A DNA stretch of 64,000 bases from assembly GCF_022374875.2 (NCBI RefSeq), contig NZ_CP092427.2, forward strand, positions 5,332,001 to 5,396,000. The letters are read 5' to 3'. The notes under the pieces are model-generated. The model was not told the DNA's origin, did no database searches, and saw nothing but the letters and a program-made list of their open reading frames with translations. Shown here in pieces: positions 1 to 9,501 of this stretch. This stretch comes from Mycolicibacterium rufum (GTDB lineage: Bacteria; Actinomycetota; Actinomycetes; Mycobacteriales; Mycobacteriaceae). The first letter of the stretch is position 1; each line of letters begins with the position of its first letter. A program made the translations under genes and the position numbers.

Positions 1-1007
1 GACGACAACTGCCCCTGCAGCGCCGCCAGTTCGGTGCTGTCGCGCATCGTGGTCACCGTGCCGATCCGCTGGCCGCCGCTGGTGGCCGCGCGGCGGCTCA
101 GGGCCAAAACCCTTGTTGCGGTGGCGATCACGGTGTCCTCTGCGGGCTTATCGGAACGGCCGGCCTCACCGGGCAGCAGCAGCGCGGCCACCGAAGGATC
201 GATGCCCACCGTGTCCACCCGTCGGCCGACCGCGTCGGCGCCCACCCCGAGCAACTCCTGAGCGCTGTCGTTGAGCACCGTGATCTCACCGTCGTTGTTC
301 ACCGCGATCACGCCCTCGCGAATGCTGTGCAGCAACGCTTCCCGGTGATCGGCCAGGCCGGCGATCTCGGCGACCTCCAGGCCGCGGGTGTGCCGCTTGA
401 TCCGGCGCGACAGCAGATAGGAGGCCAGCAGCCCGAGCGCGGCGCCGAGTCCCAGATAGATCAGCAGCCGCTCACCGGCTCCGGAGAGCAGCGCCCACAC
501 CGACGGGTACCCCTCGCTGACCGATGCGACGGCCAGCACGTCGCCGTCGGTGGACAGGATCGGGACCTGACCCACCAGGCTGTGCGTGCCGTCGATGTCG
601 GCGTCGCCGAACCAGGCACGGCCCTCGTCGGCCCGGCTCGGCCCCAGGTCGACCCGCGTCCCGAGACGCGACGGGTCCGAGGACACCCGCACGGTGCCGT
701 CCGGGGCTAGGATCTCGGCCAGGCTCGCACCCGAGAGCGCCACCGCACGGTCGACCTCCGGTGCGAGCACACGGCCGAGGAACGGATCGGCCGGCACCTG
801 TTCGATCCGGTCCCGCACGATCGGGGTGGAGGCCATGTTCTCCGCAACGGCGATCATCCGCGCGCCGCGCGCCTCGCGAAACTCGCTCGTGGACTGCGCC
901 ACCGACACGGCGGCGACCGCGACGAGCACCACCGCCACGACCATCAGCTGGAACGCCAGGAACTGCGCGGCCAGACTGCGGAGCAGCGGGATGTTCTTAA
1001 TGACCAA
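1..1007 (-). CDS. Sensor histidine kinase, CitA/DcuS type (partial, runs off window)
   Basis: The reading frame on the minus strand is open from about 1007 to the window edge (about 335 residues); the kinase core lies outside. Visible are a first membrane segment near residues 8-30 (LAAQFLAFQLMVVAVVLVAV), a periplasmic sensing region of about 140 residues of the sCACHE kind found in CitA/DcuS/DctB kinases, a second membrane segment (LLIYLGLGAALGLLASYLLS), and a PAS domain starting near REALLHSIREGVIAVNNDGE. It is divergent from the tricarboxylate transporter operon, so the inferred role is sensing citrate or related acids and switching on tctCBA through a response regulator not seen here. Start is uncertain: TTG at 1007 has AAAGGAAG just upstream, and an in-frame GTG lies at 1043. 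Confidence 0.8.
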   Translation of the reverse strand, partial: MVIKNIPLLRSLAAQFLAFQLMVVAVVLVAVAAVSVAQSTSEFREARGARMIAVAENMASTPIVRDRIEQVPADPFLGRVLAPEVDRAVALSGASLAEILAPDGTVRVSSDPSRLGTRVDLGPSRADEGRAWFGDADIDGTHSLVGQVPILSTDGDVLAVASVSEGYPSVWALLSGAGERLLIYLGLGAALGLLASYLLSRRIKRHTRGLEVAEIAGLADHREALLHSIREGVIAVNNDGEITVLNDSAQELLGVGADAVGRRVDTVGIDPSVAALLLPGEAGRSDKPAEDTVIATATRVLALSRRAATSGGQRIGTVTTMRDSTELAALQGQLS

Positions 1008-1089
1008 TACTTCCTTTGCGTTCTTATGGGTGACCTGAGTCACTACCGGGGTCCAGTATTGCTGAGCATCACAAGTGATTGGGGACGAC

Positions 1090-2079
1090 ATGTTCACATC
1101 CGGCCGCCGCAGACCGAGCATCGGTCTGGTCGTCGCCGTGATCGCCGCGCTGCTCCTCTCGGCGTGCGGGGTGACCCGCGGCGAGGACACCGGTCTGCAC
1201 CGTCTGCGCATGATGGTGCCCAACAGCCCGGGCGGCGGCTATGACCTGACCGCCCGCACCGCGGTCAAGATCATGGAAGACGACAAGATCACCGGCCGCG
1301 TCGAGGTCTTCAACGTCATCGGTGCCGGCGGCACGGTCGCCATGGCGCGTCTGATGAACGAGAAGGGCAACGGCGACCTGATGATGATGATGGGTCTGGG
1401 CGTGGTCGGGGCGACCTTCACCAACGGCTCCAAGGCCCGCGCCTCCGACGCCACCGCGTTGGCCAAGATGGTCGAGGAGCAGGAAGGCATCCTGGTGCCG
1501 GCCGACTCGCCGTTCAAGACGGTCGGCGACTTCGTGGCCGCCTGGAAGGCCGACCCGGCCAAGGTCACCCTCGGCGGCGGATCCAGCCCCGGCGGACCTG
1601 ACCACCTGTTCCCGATGGAGACGGCCAAGGCGGTCGGCGTCGACCCGACGAAGGTCAACTTCGTGTCCTACGACGGCGGCGGCGATCTGCTGACCGCGCT
1701 GCTGGGCAACAAGATCGCCGCGGGCACCTCCGGGCTCGGCGAGTACGTCGACCAGATCGAGTCGGGCCAGGTGCGGGTGCTCGCCGTCTCGGGCGACAAG
1801 CGCGTCGAAGGGGTCGACGCACCGACGCTGAAGGAGGCCGGCATCGACCTGACCTTCACCAACTGGCGCGGAGTGCTTGCGCCGCCGGGGATTTCAGACG
1901 AGGACCGGGCCGCGATGGTCAAGGTGCTCGAGGAACTGCACGGCACGGATGCGTGGAAGGAGGCGCTGGTGAAGAACGGCTGGAGCGACGCGTTCATGAC
2001 CGGTCAACCGTTCGAGGAGTTCCTCAACGAACAGGACCGGCGCGTGGAGACGACGCTGACGGATCTGGGGCTGGTATGA
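1090..2079 (+). CDS. tctC: Tripartite tricarboxylate transporter substrate-binding lipoprotein
   Basis: Extracytoplasmic solute receptor of a TTT-family transporter; it captures a tricarboxylate or similar organic acid outside the membrane and delivers it to TctA/TctB. 329 residues from ATG 1090. The N-terminus has basic residues, a hydrophobic stretch and a lipobox LLLSAC with Cys26 as the predicted lipidated residue. Family-like stretches include VPNSPGGGYDLTAR and GGGSSPGGPDHL, which in the family line the ligand cleft. ATG 1090 was chosen over an in-frame GTG at 1075 because GGGGA sits 5-6 bases upstream and it puts the signal peptide at the N-terminus. It overlaps tctB by four bases (ATGA). 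Substrate is not deducible from sequence alone. Confidence 0.9.
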   Translation: MFTSGRRRPSIGLVVAVIAALLLSACGVTRGEDTGLHRLRMMVPNSPGGGYDLTARTAVKIMEDDKITGRVEVFNVIGAGGTVAMARLMNEKGNGDLMMMMGLGVVGATFTNGSKARASDATALAKMVEEQEGILVPADSPFKTVGDFVAAWKADPAKVTLGGGSSPGGPDHLFPMETAKAVGVDPTKVNFVSYDGGGDLLTALLGNKIAAGTSGLGEYVDQIESGQVRVLAVSGDKRVEGVDAPTLKEAGIDLTFTNWRGVLAPPGISDEDRAAMVKVLEELHGTDAWKEALVKNGWSDAFMTGQPFEEFLNEQDRRVETTLTDLGLV

Positions 2080-2597
2080 CCGACGTCCCGAACACCCAGC
2101 AGGGCACCGAGATCCGTCCGGACTGGGCCCAGTACATCGTCTGCGCGGTGATGGTGGTCGTCGGCGGCTTCCTGATCTACGACGGCGTCTCGATGCCCGG
2201 CGGCTACGCCGAGGTGGATCCCGTGGGGCCCCGGCTGTTCCCGATCGCGATCGGCGTCGGACTTCTCGCGATGGCGGTGGTGCTGGCCGTGGCGATTCCG
2301 CGCGGTCTGCGCGGCGAGGCCGACGCGGGGGAGGACATCGACCCCGACATGCCCAGTGACTGGCGCACCGTCGGCCTGCTCGTCGGGCTGTTCGTGCTGC
2401 TGATCGTGCTCGTCGAGCCGCTCGGCTGGGCGATCGCCGGCGCCCTGTTCTTCGCCGGCTGCGCCACGGTGCTGGGCAGCCGGCACTACGTCCGCAACAT
2501 CGCGATCGGCGTGGTGCTCGCGGTCGGCACGTTCTACGCGTTCTACTCCGGGCTCGGAATCCCGCTGCCCGCAGGCATTCTGGATGGGATCCTGTAA
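2076..2597 (+). CDS. tctB: Tripartite tricarboxylate transporter small membrane subunit
   Basis: 173 residues with about four hydrophobic segments (YIVCAVMVVVGGFLIY, FPIAIGVGLLAMAVVLAVAI, VGLLVGLFVLLIVLV, and a C-terminal pair), the usual size and layout of TctB. In the family this small subunit pairs with TctA to form the membrane part of a secondary transporter. A long acidic loop (EADAGEDIDPDMPSD) lies between the second and third segments. The start overlaps the tctC stop and the stop is immediately followed by the tctA start, so the three genes are almost certainly one operon. Confidence 0.88.
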   Translation: MTDVPNTQQGTEIRPDWAQYIVCAVMVVVGGFLIYDGVSMPGGYAEVDPVGPRLFPIAIGVGLLAMAVVLAVAIPRGLRGEADAGEDIDPDMPSDWRTVGLLVGLFVLLIVLVEPLGWAIAGALFFAGCATVLGSRHYVRNIAIGVVLAVGTFYAFYSGLGIPLPAGILDGIL

Positions 2598-4139
2598 ATG
2601 GACAACGTCAACTGGCTGCTCCAGGGCTTCGCCGAGGCCGCCACTCCGATGAATCTGCTCTACGCCGTCATCGGTGTGCTGCTGGGCACCGCGGTCGGGG
2701 TGCTGCCCGGCATCGGCCCGGCGATGACGGTGGCGCTGCTGCTGCCGATCACCTACAACGTCAGTCCCAGTGCGGCATTCATCATGTTCGCCGGCATCTT
2801 CTACGGCGGCATGTACGGCGGGTCGACCACCTCGATCCTGCTGAACACCCCCGGCGAGTCCTCGTCGGTGATCACCGCGATCGAGGGCAACAAGATGGCC
2901 AAGGCAGGCCGGGCCGCGCAGGCGCTCGCCACGGCAGCCATCGGGTCGTTCGTCGCCGGGGCGATCGGCACCGCGCTGCTGGCCGCGTTCGCGCCGGCGA
3001 TCTCCCGGTTCGCCGTCACGCTCGGCGCCCCCTCCTACCTCGCGATCATGCTGTTCGCGCTCGTCGCGGTCACCGCGGTGCTCGGCTCGTCGAAGATGCG
3101 CGGCCTGATCTCGCTGCTGCTGGGCCTGGCGATCGGCATCGTCGGCATCGACTCGCTGACCGGTCAGCCCCGCGCCACGTTCGGCATCCCGCTGCTGTCC
3201 GACGGCATCGACATCGTCGTGATCGCGGTCGCCGTCTTCGCCGTCGGCGAGGCGCTGTGGGTGGCCGCCCACCTGCGCCGGCGTCCGGCCGACGTCATCC
3301 CGGTGGGTCGGCCGTGGATGAGCAAGCAGGACTGGGGCCGGTCATGGAAGCCGTGGCTGCGCGGCACCGCGTTCGGTTTCCCGTTCGGCGCGTTGCCGGC
3401 CGGCGGCGCCGAGCTGCCGACGTTCCTGAGCTACATCACCGAGAAGAAGCTGTCCAAGCACCCCGAAGAGTTCGGCAAGGGCGCGATCGAGGGTGTCGCC
3501 GGTCCGGAGGCGGCCAACAACGCCTCTGCGGCAGGCACCTTGGTGCCGATGCTGTCGCTGGGGTTGCCGACCAACGCCACCGCCGCGGTGATCCTGACCG
3601 CGTTCGTCTCCTACGGCATCCAGCCCGGCCCGACGCTGTTCGAGAAGGAGCCGCTGCTGATCTGGACGCTGATCGCGAGCCTGTTCATCGGCAACTTCCT
3701 GCTGCTGGTGCTGAACCTGCCGCTCGCGCCGCTCTGGGCCAAGCTGCTCCGCACCCCGCGTCCCTACCTGTACGCCGGCATCCTGTTCTTCGCCACGCTC
3801 GGTGCGTTCGCGGTGAACCTGCAGCCGCTGGACCTGGTGCTGCTGCTGGTGTTCGGACTGATGGGACTGATGATGCGGCGCTTCGGGTTACCGGTGCTGC
3901 CGCTGATCATCGGCGTGATCCTCGGTCCGCGCATCGAACGACAACTCCGGCAGAGCCTGCAGCTCGGCGGCGGTGAGTGGGGCAGCCTGTTCACCGAGCC
4001 CGTCGCGATCGTCACCTATGTGCTGATGGCGCTGCTGCTGCTCGCACCGCTGGTGCTGCGGCTGATGCACCGCAGCGAGGAGACCTTGCTGGTGGTCGAG
4101 GACGATAAGGATCAGCGGGAGAAGGCGGGTCAGCTGTGA
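2598..4139 (+). CDS. tctA: Tripartite tricarboxylate transporter large membrane subunit
   Basis: 513 residues, the usual TctA length, with about 11-12 hydrophobic segments. The glycine-rich N-terminal signature [19 protein letters not shown] (residues about 34-52) and the repeated signature around [19 protein letters not shown] and [17 protein letters not shown] are characteristic of the family and reflect its internal inverted repeat. It forms the ion-coupled translocation path with TctB. The start directly follows the tctB stop with no gap. The tail is charged ([15 protein letters not shown]) and overlaps the downstream UspA start by four bases. Confidence 0.92.
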   Translation: MDNVNWLLQGFAEAATPMNLLYAVIGVLLGTAVGVLPGIGPAMTVALLLPITYNVSPSAAFIMFAGIFYGGMYGGSTTSILLNTPGESSSVITAIEGNKMAKAGRAAQALATAAIGSFVAGAIGTALLAAFAPAISRFAVTLGAPSYLAIMLFALVAVTAVLGSSKMRGLISLLLGLAIGIVGIDSLTGQPRATFGIPLLSDGIDIVVIAVAVFAVGEALWVAAHLRRRPADVIPVGRPWMSKQDWGRSWKPWLRGTAFGFPFGALPAGGAELPTFLSYITEKKLSKHPEEFGKGAIEGVAGPEAANNASAAGTLVPMLSLGLPTNATAAVILTAFVSYGIQPGPTLFEKEPLLIWTLIASLFIGNFLLLVLNLPLAPLWAKLLRTPRPYLYAGILFFATLGAFAVNLQPLDLVLLLVFGLMGLMMRRFGLPVLPLIIGVILGPRIERQLRQSLQLGGGEWGSLFTEPVAIVTYVLMALLLLAPLVLRLMHRSEETLLVVEDDKDQREKAGQL

Positions 4140-4525
4140 TCGTGATCGGGTACACCGCAGACCGGGTCGGCCACGCCGCCCTCGAGCACGGCATCGCCGA
4201 GGCGAAGCTGCGCGGCACAGACCTGTACGTCCTCAACGCGACCTCGGGTGAGGCGTACGTGGATGCCAGGTTCGCCGGCCAGGACGAGGTGCACGACGTC
4301 GAAGCCCGGCTCGCCGAGTGCGGGGTGTCCTACGAGCTGGTGCAGCCGGTCGGGGTCGACGCGGCCGACGAACTGCTCGTCGCGATGAATCGCGACGACG
4401 CCCAGCTGCTGGTGGTCGGCATCCGGCACCGTAACCCGGTCGGCAAGCTGTTGCTGGGCAGCGTCGCGCAGAAGCTGATCCTTGAGTGCCCCAAGCCGGT
4501 GCTGGCGGTCAAGCCGCAGGAGTGA
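4136..4525 (+). CDS. Universal stress protein (UspA family)
   Basis: 129 residues, single Usp domain. The C-terminal [20 protein letters not shown] matches the G-x(n)-G-S-V-A nucleotide-binding element of ATP-binding Usp proteins, followed by the family's usual [10 protein letters not shown] ending. It starts with GTG overlapping the tctA stop (GTGA), so it is translated as the last gene of the tct operon. Usp proteins fused to or coupled with transporters are common; a regulatory role on the transporter is an inference. The stop lies three bases from the stop of the convergent HNH gene. Confidence 0.88.
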   Translation: MIVIGYTADRVGHAALEHGIAEAKLRGTDLYVLNATSGEAYVDARFAGQDEVHDVEARLAECGVSYELVQPVGVDAADELLVAMNRDDAQLLVVGIRHRNPVGKLLLGSVAQKLILECPKPVLAVKPQE

Positions 4526-4528
4526 CGG

Positions 4529-6184
4529 TCAGAATGGTGGAATCGAGTCGCGCAGATACTGTTTCACCCAGGGCGCGTTGCGTTGTCGCTCGGCATCGAT
4601 GCGTTGTCGACGCGCCTCTGCGCGGGTGATCCGCCGTCTCGGCATGGTGAGCCCGGCGCTGTGCTTCGGAGGTGGGGTACCGCACACCGGGACGGGTGCG
4701 GTGGGTTCGGACAGTTCGGGGAACAGCGCTCGGCTGCCGGGGTAGCTCGTCGAGGTCTGGCCATCAGGGTCGGTGAACACGATCGCTCCGTCGGGATACT
4801 GCACCGTAGACCAGCCCGGCCAGAACGTCTTGACGAGGTGATGCTGACGGCAGTATCCCGCCAGGTTCGATGCACACGTCGGTCCCCAGGGATACGGGAT
4901 CGTGTGGTCGAGGTCGTCGATCGGCCGGGTACAGCCGGGGTGACGGCAGGTCAGATCCCGGGCACGCACGAAGTCGGCCAGCGCTCGCGAGGGTCGGTAG
5001 CGCGGTTCCGGTGGAGCCTGGCCCGGATGGACCAGCGTCTTGACGGTGGCGGATAGCGCGAGCTGGGCGACGACGGCCGCGGGCAGTACCGGACCGCCGA
5101 TGACGATTCCCGGCGAAGCGGGACTGAACTCGCCGGGATCTGCGTTCAGCTCGGTGATGAGCTGCGTGAGGGTGTACTCGCGCAACGGTTTCGACAACCG
5201 CCTCGGCGATGTACCTGCCAGAGCGCGACGCTGAGCGGTGAGGTCGCCTGTCCGTGGCGCCGGTGTCGGCGTCTCGGCCTCAGGCTCGGGTTCGGGAGCG
5301 CGCTCAGGCTCGGGAGGGGTCTGCGGTCCCGCTCCGGGGTCCGGGTCCGGTGTCGGGTCCTCTGTCGCGCGGTTGCCCGCGTCGCCGAGGACGTCCTGGC
5401 GGGCGATGACGTGGATGACGACCCCGCCGACAGCAGGTCTGGCGGCGGCGTCGCAATCGGGTTCCTCACACATGCAGGGCAACCGGTCCCAGCCGAAGCC
5501 CATCGCTCCCAACGCTGCTGCTCGGCGCTGATCCAGTGTGCGCGGATCACGGTCGCACACCGTGCGGGCCAGCATGGTGGCCCGTCGGTCGAAGGCCGCA
5601 CCGTCAGTGGCATTGACGGTCGCGTCCACATGAGCCACTCCGGTGGCGCCGTCGGTGTGCACCGTGACTCCCGTCGTGTGCACCGCCTCCTCGGCTCGGC
5701 GCACCGCATACGGGTCGTGGCGCAGCACCAGGGCGTCGATGTCGGCGTCGGTCTGACTCAGCGACTTCGCACCCCAATTCCGCAGTTGCGCAGCCAGTTC
5801 GGCGTCGATCGCCCGCAGCGCCGCAGGGTCCTGCAGCAGCGCGGTCCGTTGGCAGATGGTGCGTACCAGCAGATAGGTGATCAGTCCCTCGGCGAAAACC
5901 GCGCAGACCTTGGGGAGCCGATCCCGCAGGATGACCGCATTGGTCAGCAGCGCGTTGACCATTCCGCTGGTGAGTGTCTGCGCCGCACCGATCTGCGCAC
6001 ACACCGAGGACCAGTTGTCACAACGCCACTGCTCCCGTTCGGCCGACCCCGACGCGGCGTAGGCCTGTTCGAGTAGATCGGCCATCGCCGACAATCGCGC
6101 CGCGCAGGCGGCGTTCTCGACCCGCGCGTACGCACGGACCCGTTCACCAGGGGTGTTGGTGCCGCTGACGAGACGATCGAACAT
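4529..6184 (-). CDS. DUF222 / 13E12-repeat family HNH endonuclease-like protein
   Basis: 551 residues from ATG 6184 (MFDRLVSGTNTPGERVRAYA), the usual start for this multicopy mycobacterial family; a longer in-frame start at 6265 is less likely. The N-terminal half is the helical DUF222 region; a proline/glutamate-rich linker (repeated PEPE/PDPDPG) separates it from a C-terminal HNH domain with CRHPGC, DLDHTIPY and YCRQHHLVK, which supply the zinc Cys and HNH residues. Function of the family is not established; members often behave as dispersed repeats. It follows nirD on the same strand with 105 bases between. Confidence 0.9.
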   Translation of the reverse strand: MFDRLVSGTNTPGERVRAYARVENAACAARLSAMADLLEQAYAASGSAEREQWRCDNWSSVCAQIGAAQTLTSGMVNALLTNAVILRDRLPKVCAVFAEGLITYLLVRTICQRTALLQDPAALRAIDAELAAQLRNWGAKSLSQTDADIDALVLRHDPYAVRRAEEAVHTTGVTVHTDGATGVAHVDATVNATDGAAFDRRATMLARTVCDRDPRTLDQRRAAALGAMGFGWDRLPCMCEEPDCDAAARPAVGGVVIHVIARQDVLGDAGNRATEDPTPDPDPGAGPQTPPEPERAPEPEPEAETPTPAPRTGDLTAQRRALAGTSPRRLSKPLREYTLTQLITELNADPGEFSPASPGIVIGGPVLPAAVVAQLALSATVKTLVHPGQAPPEPRYRPSRALADFVRARDLTCRHPGCTRPIDDLDHTIPYPWGPTCASNLAGYCRQHHLVKTFWPGWSTVQYPDGAIVFTDPDGQTSTSYPGSRALFPELSEPTAPVPVCGTPPPKHSAGLTMPRRRITRAEARRQRIDAERQRNAPWVKQYLRDSIPPF

Positions 6185-6289
6185 ACGATCGAATCTATCC
6201 GCGTACGGAGGCACCCCGCCAGGGCATCCGCGGCGACCTGTGGATAGCGGCCACACTGTGGACAAGTCAGTCCCGCAATGCGATTCGTG

Positions 6290-6640
6290 TCAGACCTCTG
6301 TGGTAACGCGCTGCAGCGTGACGCGGATCGTCCCGTCGACCACCTCGACCGGATAGCTGCGCACCGACAGGCCGGCGCCCGATGCCTCAGTGCCCGATAC
6401 CTCAGTGCCCGAGACCATGTCGAACGTGTGACCGTGCAGCGGGCACACCACCACGCAGTCGTCGGCCAGGCCGTCAGCCAGCGGTCCGCCCCGGTGCGGG
6501 CAGATCGCGTCGAGTGCTCGCAGGGATCCGTCGCGCAGCCGGAACACCGCGACCTGGCGCCCGTCGACGGCGAAGGTGCGGCCCTCACCGACCGGAATCT
6601 CGTCGAGCCGGCCGACGTCGATGCTCACCCCGGTATTCAT
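6290..6640 (-). CDS. nirD: Nitrite reductase small subunit, Rieske-type
   Basis: 116 residues, cytoplasmic partner of NirB in assimilatory reduction of nitrite to ammonium. Two Rieske [2Fe-2S] ligand pairs are present: CPHRG (C-P-H) and CPLHG (C-x2-H). The start ATG at 6640 overlaps the nirB stop by four bases (ATGA). A short insertion of near-repeated SGTE units (MVSGTEVSGTEASG) sits after the second ligand pair, encoded by tandem copies of a short sequence near 6385-6415. Confidence 0.93.
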   Translation of the reverse strand: MNTGVSIDVGRLDEIPVGEGRTFAVDGRQVAVFRLRDGSLRALDAICPHRGGPLADGLADDCVVVCPLHGHTFDMVSGTEVSGTEASGAGLSVRSYPVEVVDGTIRVTLQRVTTEV

Positions 6641-9105
6641 CGCACCGGCACCCGGGGAAGCGGCAGCAGCGGCAACGACGACCGGAACTGCCCCGCGGTC
6701 TGCGGGTCGGCGCCGTCGCGCCACGGGTCCCGGTACGCGTCCACCGATTTCTGCATCCGCTCGTCCAGCCCGCGCAGGAAGTCCTCCTCCGGGTCGTCGA
6801 CCAGCACCGCACGCAGGTGCTCGATCCCGACCCGTGGCACCCATGTGTACGTTCGCTCCAGCCAATTCGCGCTCTCGCGGTAGTACTGCAGGAACCGGCC
6901 GGTCAGCGCGATCACCTCCGCGGGCGAATCGACCGTCGCCAGCAGATCACCCTTACGGATGTGCGCGCCCGCCGCGCCGCCGACGTAGATCTCCCAGCGG
7001 CCGCCGTCGACCGCCACGACGCCGAGGTCCTTGCACAACGCCTCGGCACAGTTGCGCGGACACCCGGTGACGGCCAGCTTCATCTTCGCGGGGCTGGCCA
7101 ACCCCTGGTAGCGCTCCTCGATCGCGATGCCCAGGGCCGTGGAATCGCCGACGCCGTAGCGGCAGAAGTCGCTGCCCACACAGGTTTTCACCGTTCGGAA
7201 GCTCTTGCCGTAGGCGTAGCCCGAGGGCATGTCCAGATCCGCCCACACCGCGGGCAGGTCCTCTTTGCGCACGCCGAGCAGGTCGATGCGCTGCCCGCCG
7301 GTGCACTTGATCATCGGGATGTCGTACTTCTCCGCGACATCGGCGATCCGGCGCAACTGCGCGGCGCTGGTCACCCCGCCCTTCATCTGCGGCACCACCG
7401 AGAAGGTGCCGTCGCGCTGGATGTTGGCGTGCACCCGGTCGTTGACGAACCGGGCGTCGCGCTCGTCGACGAACTCGTCGGCCCACATCATCTCCAGCAG
7501 CGAGGCCAGCGCCATCTTCGATCCGGCGTCCTCCCGGCCGTCGGGCGCCAGCGCGGCGAACACCGAGGACACCGAATGCAATCCGAGGGCGCGGATGTGG
7601 CGCATCAGCGTCGGCTTGTCGTAGGGGACACCGGGTACGTACCACGACGCCGACGGATCCTCGGTCACCGCGCCGCCCGCCGCCCACTCGACGACCTGGC
7701 ACACCAGCTCCTTGCAGGAACCGCACCCCTTGCCCGCCTTGGTCTTCGCCATCACGCCCGAGACCGACGTCTCTCCGCCCTTCACGCAGGCGACCAGTGC
7801 GCCCTTGGAGACGCCGTTGCAGTTGCACACCTGCGCGTCGTCGGCCAGTTCGGCGATGCCGACGCCGACGTCCGGGGTGCCGATGTCGAACATCAGCGCC
7901 ACCCGTTCGTCGGGCAGCGGCAGGCCGCTGTCGAACGCCTGGGTCAGGAACGACACCTTCGAGACGTCGCCGACGAGCGTGGCGCCCACCAGCTTCCCGT
8001 CGCGGATCACCACGGTCTTGTACACACCGTGCTTGGGTTCGCTGTACTGCACGAACTCGTCGTCGGGGTGTTCGGGCGCTTTGACGCCCATCGACGCGAC
8101 GTCGACGCCGGCCACCTTCAGCTTCGTCGCGACCCGCGACCCGTGGTACGACGACGTCAGATCCGCGCCGGTGAGGTGGTCGGCCAGCACTTTGGCCTGC
8201 TCCCACAGCGGTGCCACCAGTCCGTACACCTGGCCGCGGTGCTGCGCGCACTCGCCGACGACGTAGACGTCGTCGTCGTCCACCGAGCGCATGTGATCGT
8301 CGGTGACGATCGCGCGTTCGACGGTCAGCCCGGCGCGTTGGGCCAGACCGACGTTCGGCCGGATGCCCGCCGCGATCACCAGCATGTCGCAGTCCAGCTG
8401 GGAGCCGTCGGAGAAGCGGATCCTGCGCAACCGGCCGTCGGTGACGATCACCTCGGTGGTGCGGGTGTCGGTGTGCACCCCGATGCCCAGCGACTCCACC
8501 GACGTCCGCAGGATCGAACCCGCAGGATCGTCGAGTTGCGCATTCATCAGCGTGGGGCCGGCGTGGACGACGTCGACGGTCAGGCCGCGGTTCTGCAGGC
8601 CGCGGGCGGCCTCCAGACCCAGCAGACCGCCGCCGATGACGACCGCCTTGCTGCGGGTACGCGCCTCGGCGATCATCGCCGCGGTGTCGTCGAGGGTGCG
8701 GAACCCGAACACGCCGTCGGCCAGCGTCTTGTCGTCGGCCCACAGCCCGGCCATCGGGGGAAAGAAGGAGCGGCTGCCGGTGGCCAGGATGAGTTTGTCG
8801 TAGTGCAACGTGGTGCCGTCGTCGGCGTGCACCAGGTGCGCGAACGTGTCGAGCCGCACCACCCGCACGCCGGCCCGCAGATCGATGTCGTTGTCGGCGT
8901 ACCAGTCCAGCGCGTTGAGGTAGATCTGCGTCGGATCATCGGAGCCGGCAAGCACATTCGACAACAGGATCCGGTTGTAGTTGCCGTAGGGCTCGTCGCC
9001 GAACACCGTGATCTGGAACTGCTCGCCGCCGCCGCGGGCGAGGATCTCCTCGAGCGCGCGCACGCCGGCCATCCCGTTGCCGACGACGACGAGTCGCTGC
9101 GCCAC
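6637..9105 (-). CDS. nirB: Nitrite reductase [NAD(P)H] large subunit
   Basis: 822 residues, normal for NirB; catalyses six-electron reduction of nitrite to ammonium in the cytoplasm. Domains in order: FAD/NAD(P)H oxidoreductase (VVVGNGMAGVRALEEIL near residue 6; GGGLLGLEAARGL near 147), a BFD-type [2Fe-2S] region (VCNCNGVSKG, then CGSC about 30 residues later), ferredoxin-like nitrite/sulfite reductase half domain, and the siroheme/4Fe-4S site (CVGSDFC and GCPRNC, about 640-690). Preceded by a 120-aa gene three bases upstream and coupled to nirD. Expected GlnR control via the upstream region. Confidence 0.95.
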   Translation of the reverse strand: MAQRLVVVGNGMAGVRALEEILARGGGEQFQITVFGDEPYGNYNRILLSNVLAGSDDPTQIYLNALDWYADNDIDLRAGVRVVRLDTFAHLVHADDGTTLHYDKLILATGSRSFFPPMAGLWADDKTLADGVFGFRTLDDTAAMIAEARTRSKAVVIGGGLLGLEAARGLQNRGLTVDVVHAGPTLMNAQLDDPAGSILRTSVESLGIGVHTDTRTTEVIVTDGRLRRIRFSDGSQLDCDMLVIAAGIRPNVGLAQRAGLTVERAIVTDDHMRSVDDDDVYVVGECAQHRGQVYGLVAPLWEQAKVLADHLTGADLTSSYHGSRVATKLKVAGVDVASMGVKAPEHPDDEFVQYSEPKHGVYKTVVIRDGKLVGATLVGDVSKVSFLTQAFDSGLPLPDERVALMFDIGTPDVGVGIAELADDAQVCNCNGVSKGALVACVKGGETSVSGVMAKTKAGKGCGSCKELVCQVVEWAAGGAVTEDPSASWYVPGVPYDKPTLMRHIRALGLHSVSSVFAALAPDGREDAGSKMALASLLEMMWADEFVDERDARFVNDRVHANIQRDGTFSVVPQMKGGVTSAAQLRRIADVAEKYDIPMIKCTGGQRIDLLGVRKEDLPAVWADLDMPSGYAYGKSFRTVKTCVGSDFCRYGVGDSTALGIAIEERYQGLASPAKMKLAVTGCPRNCAEALCKDLGVVAVDGGRWEIYVGGAAGAHIRKGDLLATVDSPAEVIALTGRFLQYYRESANWLERTYTWVPRVGIEHLRAVLVDDPEEDFLRGLDERMQKSVDAYRDPWRDGADPQTAGQFRSSLPLLPLPRVPVR

Positions 9106-9108
9106 CGC

Positions 9109-9471
9109 CTAGACCTCGACCAGGCCGAGATCGACGATCACCGTACCGCGCAACCCGTCCGGAGCGGCCACGGCCAACTCCAGCACGGTGTCGGCCAGCA
9201 GATCCTCCACCACACGCAGCGCCACGTGGGTCGCCCCCTTCGCGGCGATCGGGAAGTAGCGCATCGGCGTCCCGTCGCGGAGCAGGACGACGCTGATCAT
9301 CTGCTTCGCCGCATTGCCGCCGCGGAAGTACACCGGTTGTGCGGTGGCGCCCGCGGGCACCACGTACCGCAGCGCGGCGTCGATCGGCACCGGCGCGTCA
9401 TAACCACTGCCCACGAACGCGAAAGCACCTTGCAGGAAACGGGGACTGCTTCCGTCGGTCATCCATTGCAC
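9109..9471 (-). CDS. Conserved-looking protein of unknown function at head of nirBD operon
   Basis: 120 residues (or 117 from the ATG at 9462); a compact, mostly beta-strand-like sequence with no signal peptide or membrane segment. No cysteines or recognisable catalytic motif; the stretch LPxR-like pattern is absent. It ends three bases before the nirB start, so it is co-transcribed and probably translationally coupled with nitrite reductase. Product unknown; a role as an accessory to nitrate/nitrite assimilation is inferred only from position. Confidence 0.7.
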   Translation of the reverse strand: MQWMTDGSSPRFLQGAFAFVGSGYDAPVPIDAALRYVVPAGATAQPVYFRGGNAAKQMISVVLLRDGTPMRYFPIAAKGATHVALRVVEDLLADTVLELAVAAPDGLRGTVIVDLGLVEV

Positions 9472-9485
9472 GCTAGGAGTGGCGT

Positions 9486-9501
9486 GTTTCCGGGTCGTTT
9501 C
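9486..9501. promoter_or_regulatory. Candidate GlnR box between nirBD operon and narK
   Basis: Two GTTTC half-sites separated by exactly six bases (GAAAC-n6-GAAAC on the minus strand). GlnR sites in actinomycetes are built from GAAAC/GTnAC half-sites with n6 spacing, and GlnR is known to activate nitrate/nitrite assimilation genes in mycobacteria. It lies 15 bases from the start of the 9109-9471 gene and about 140 bases before narK. Binding is an inference. Confidence 0.4.
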
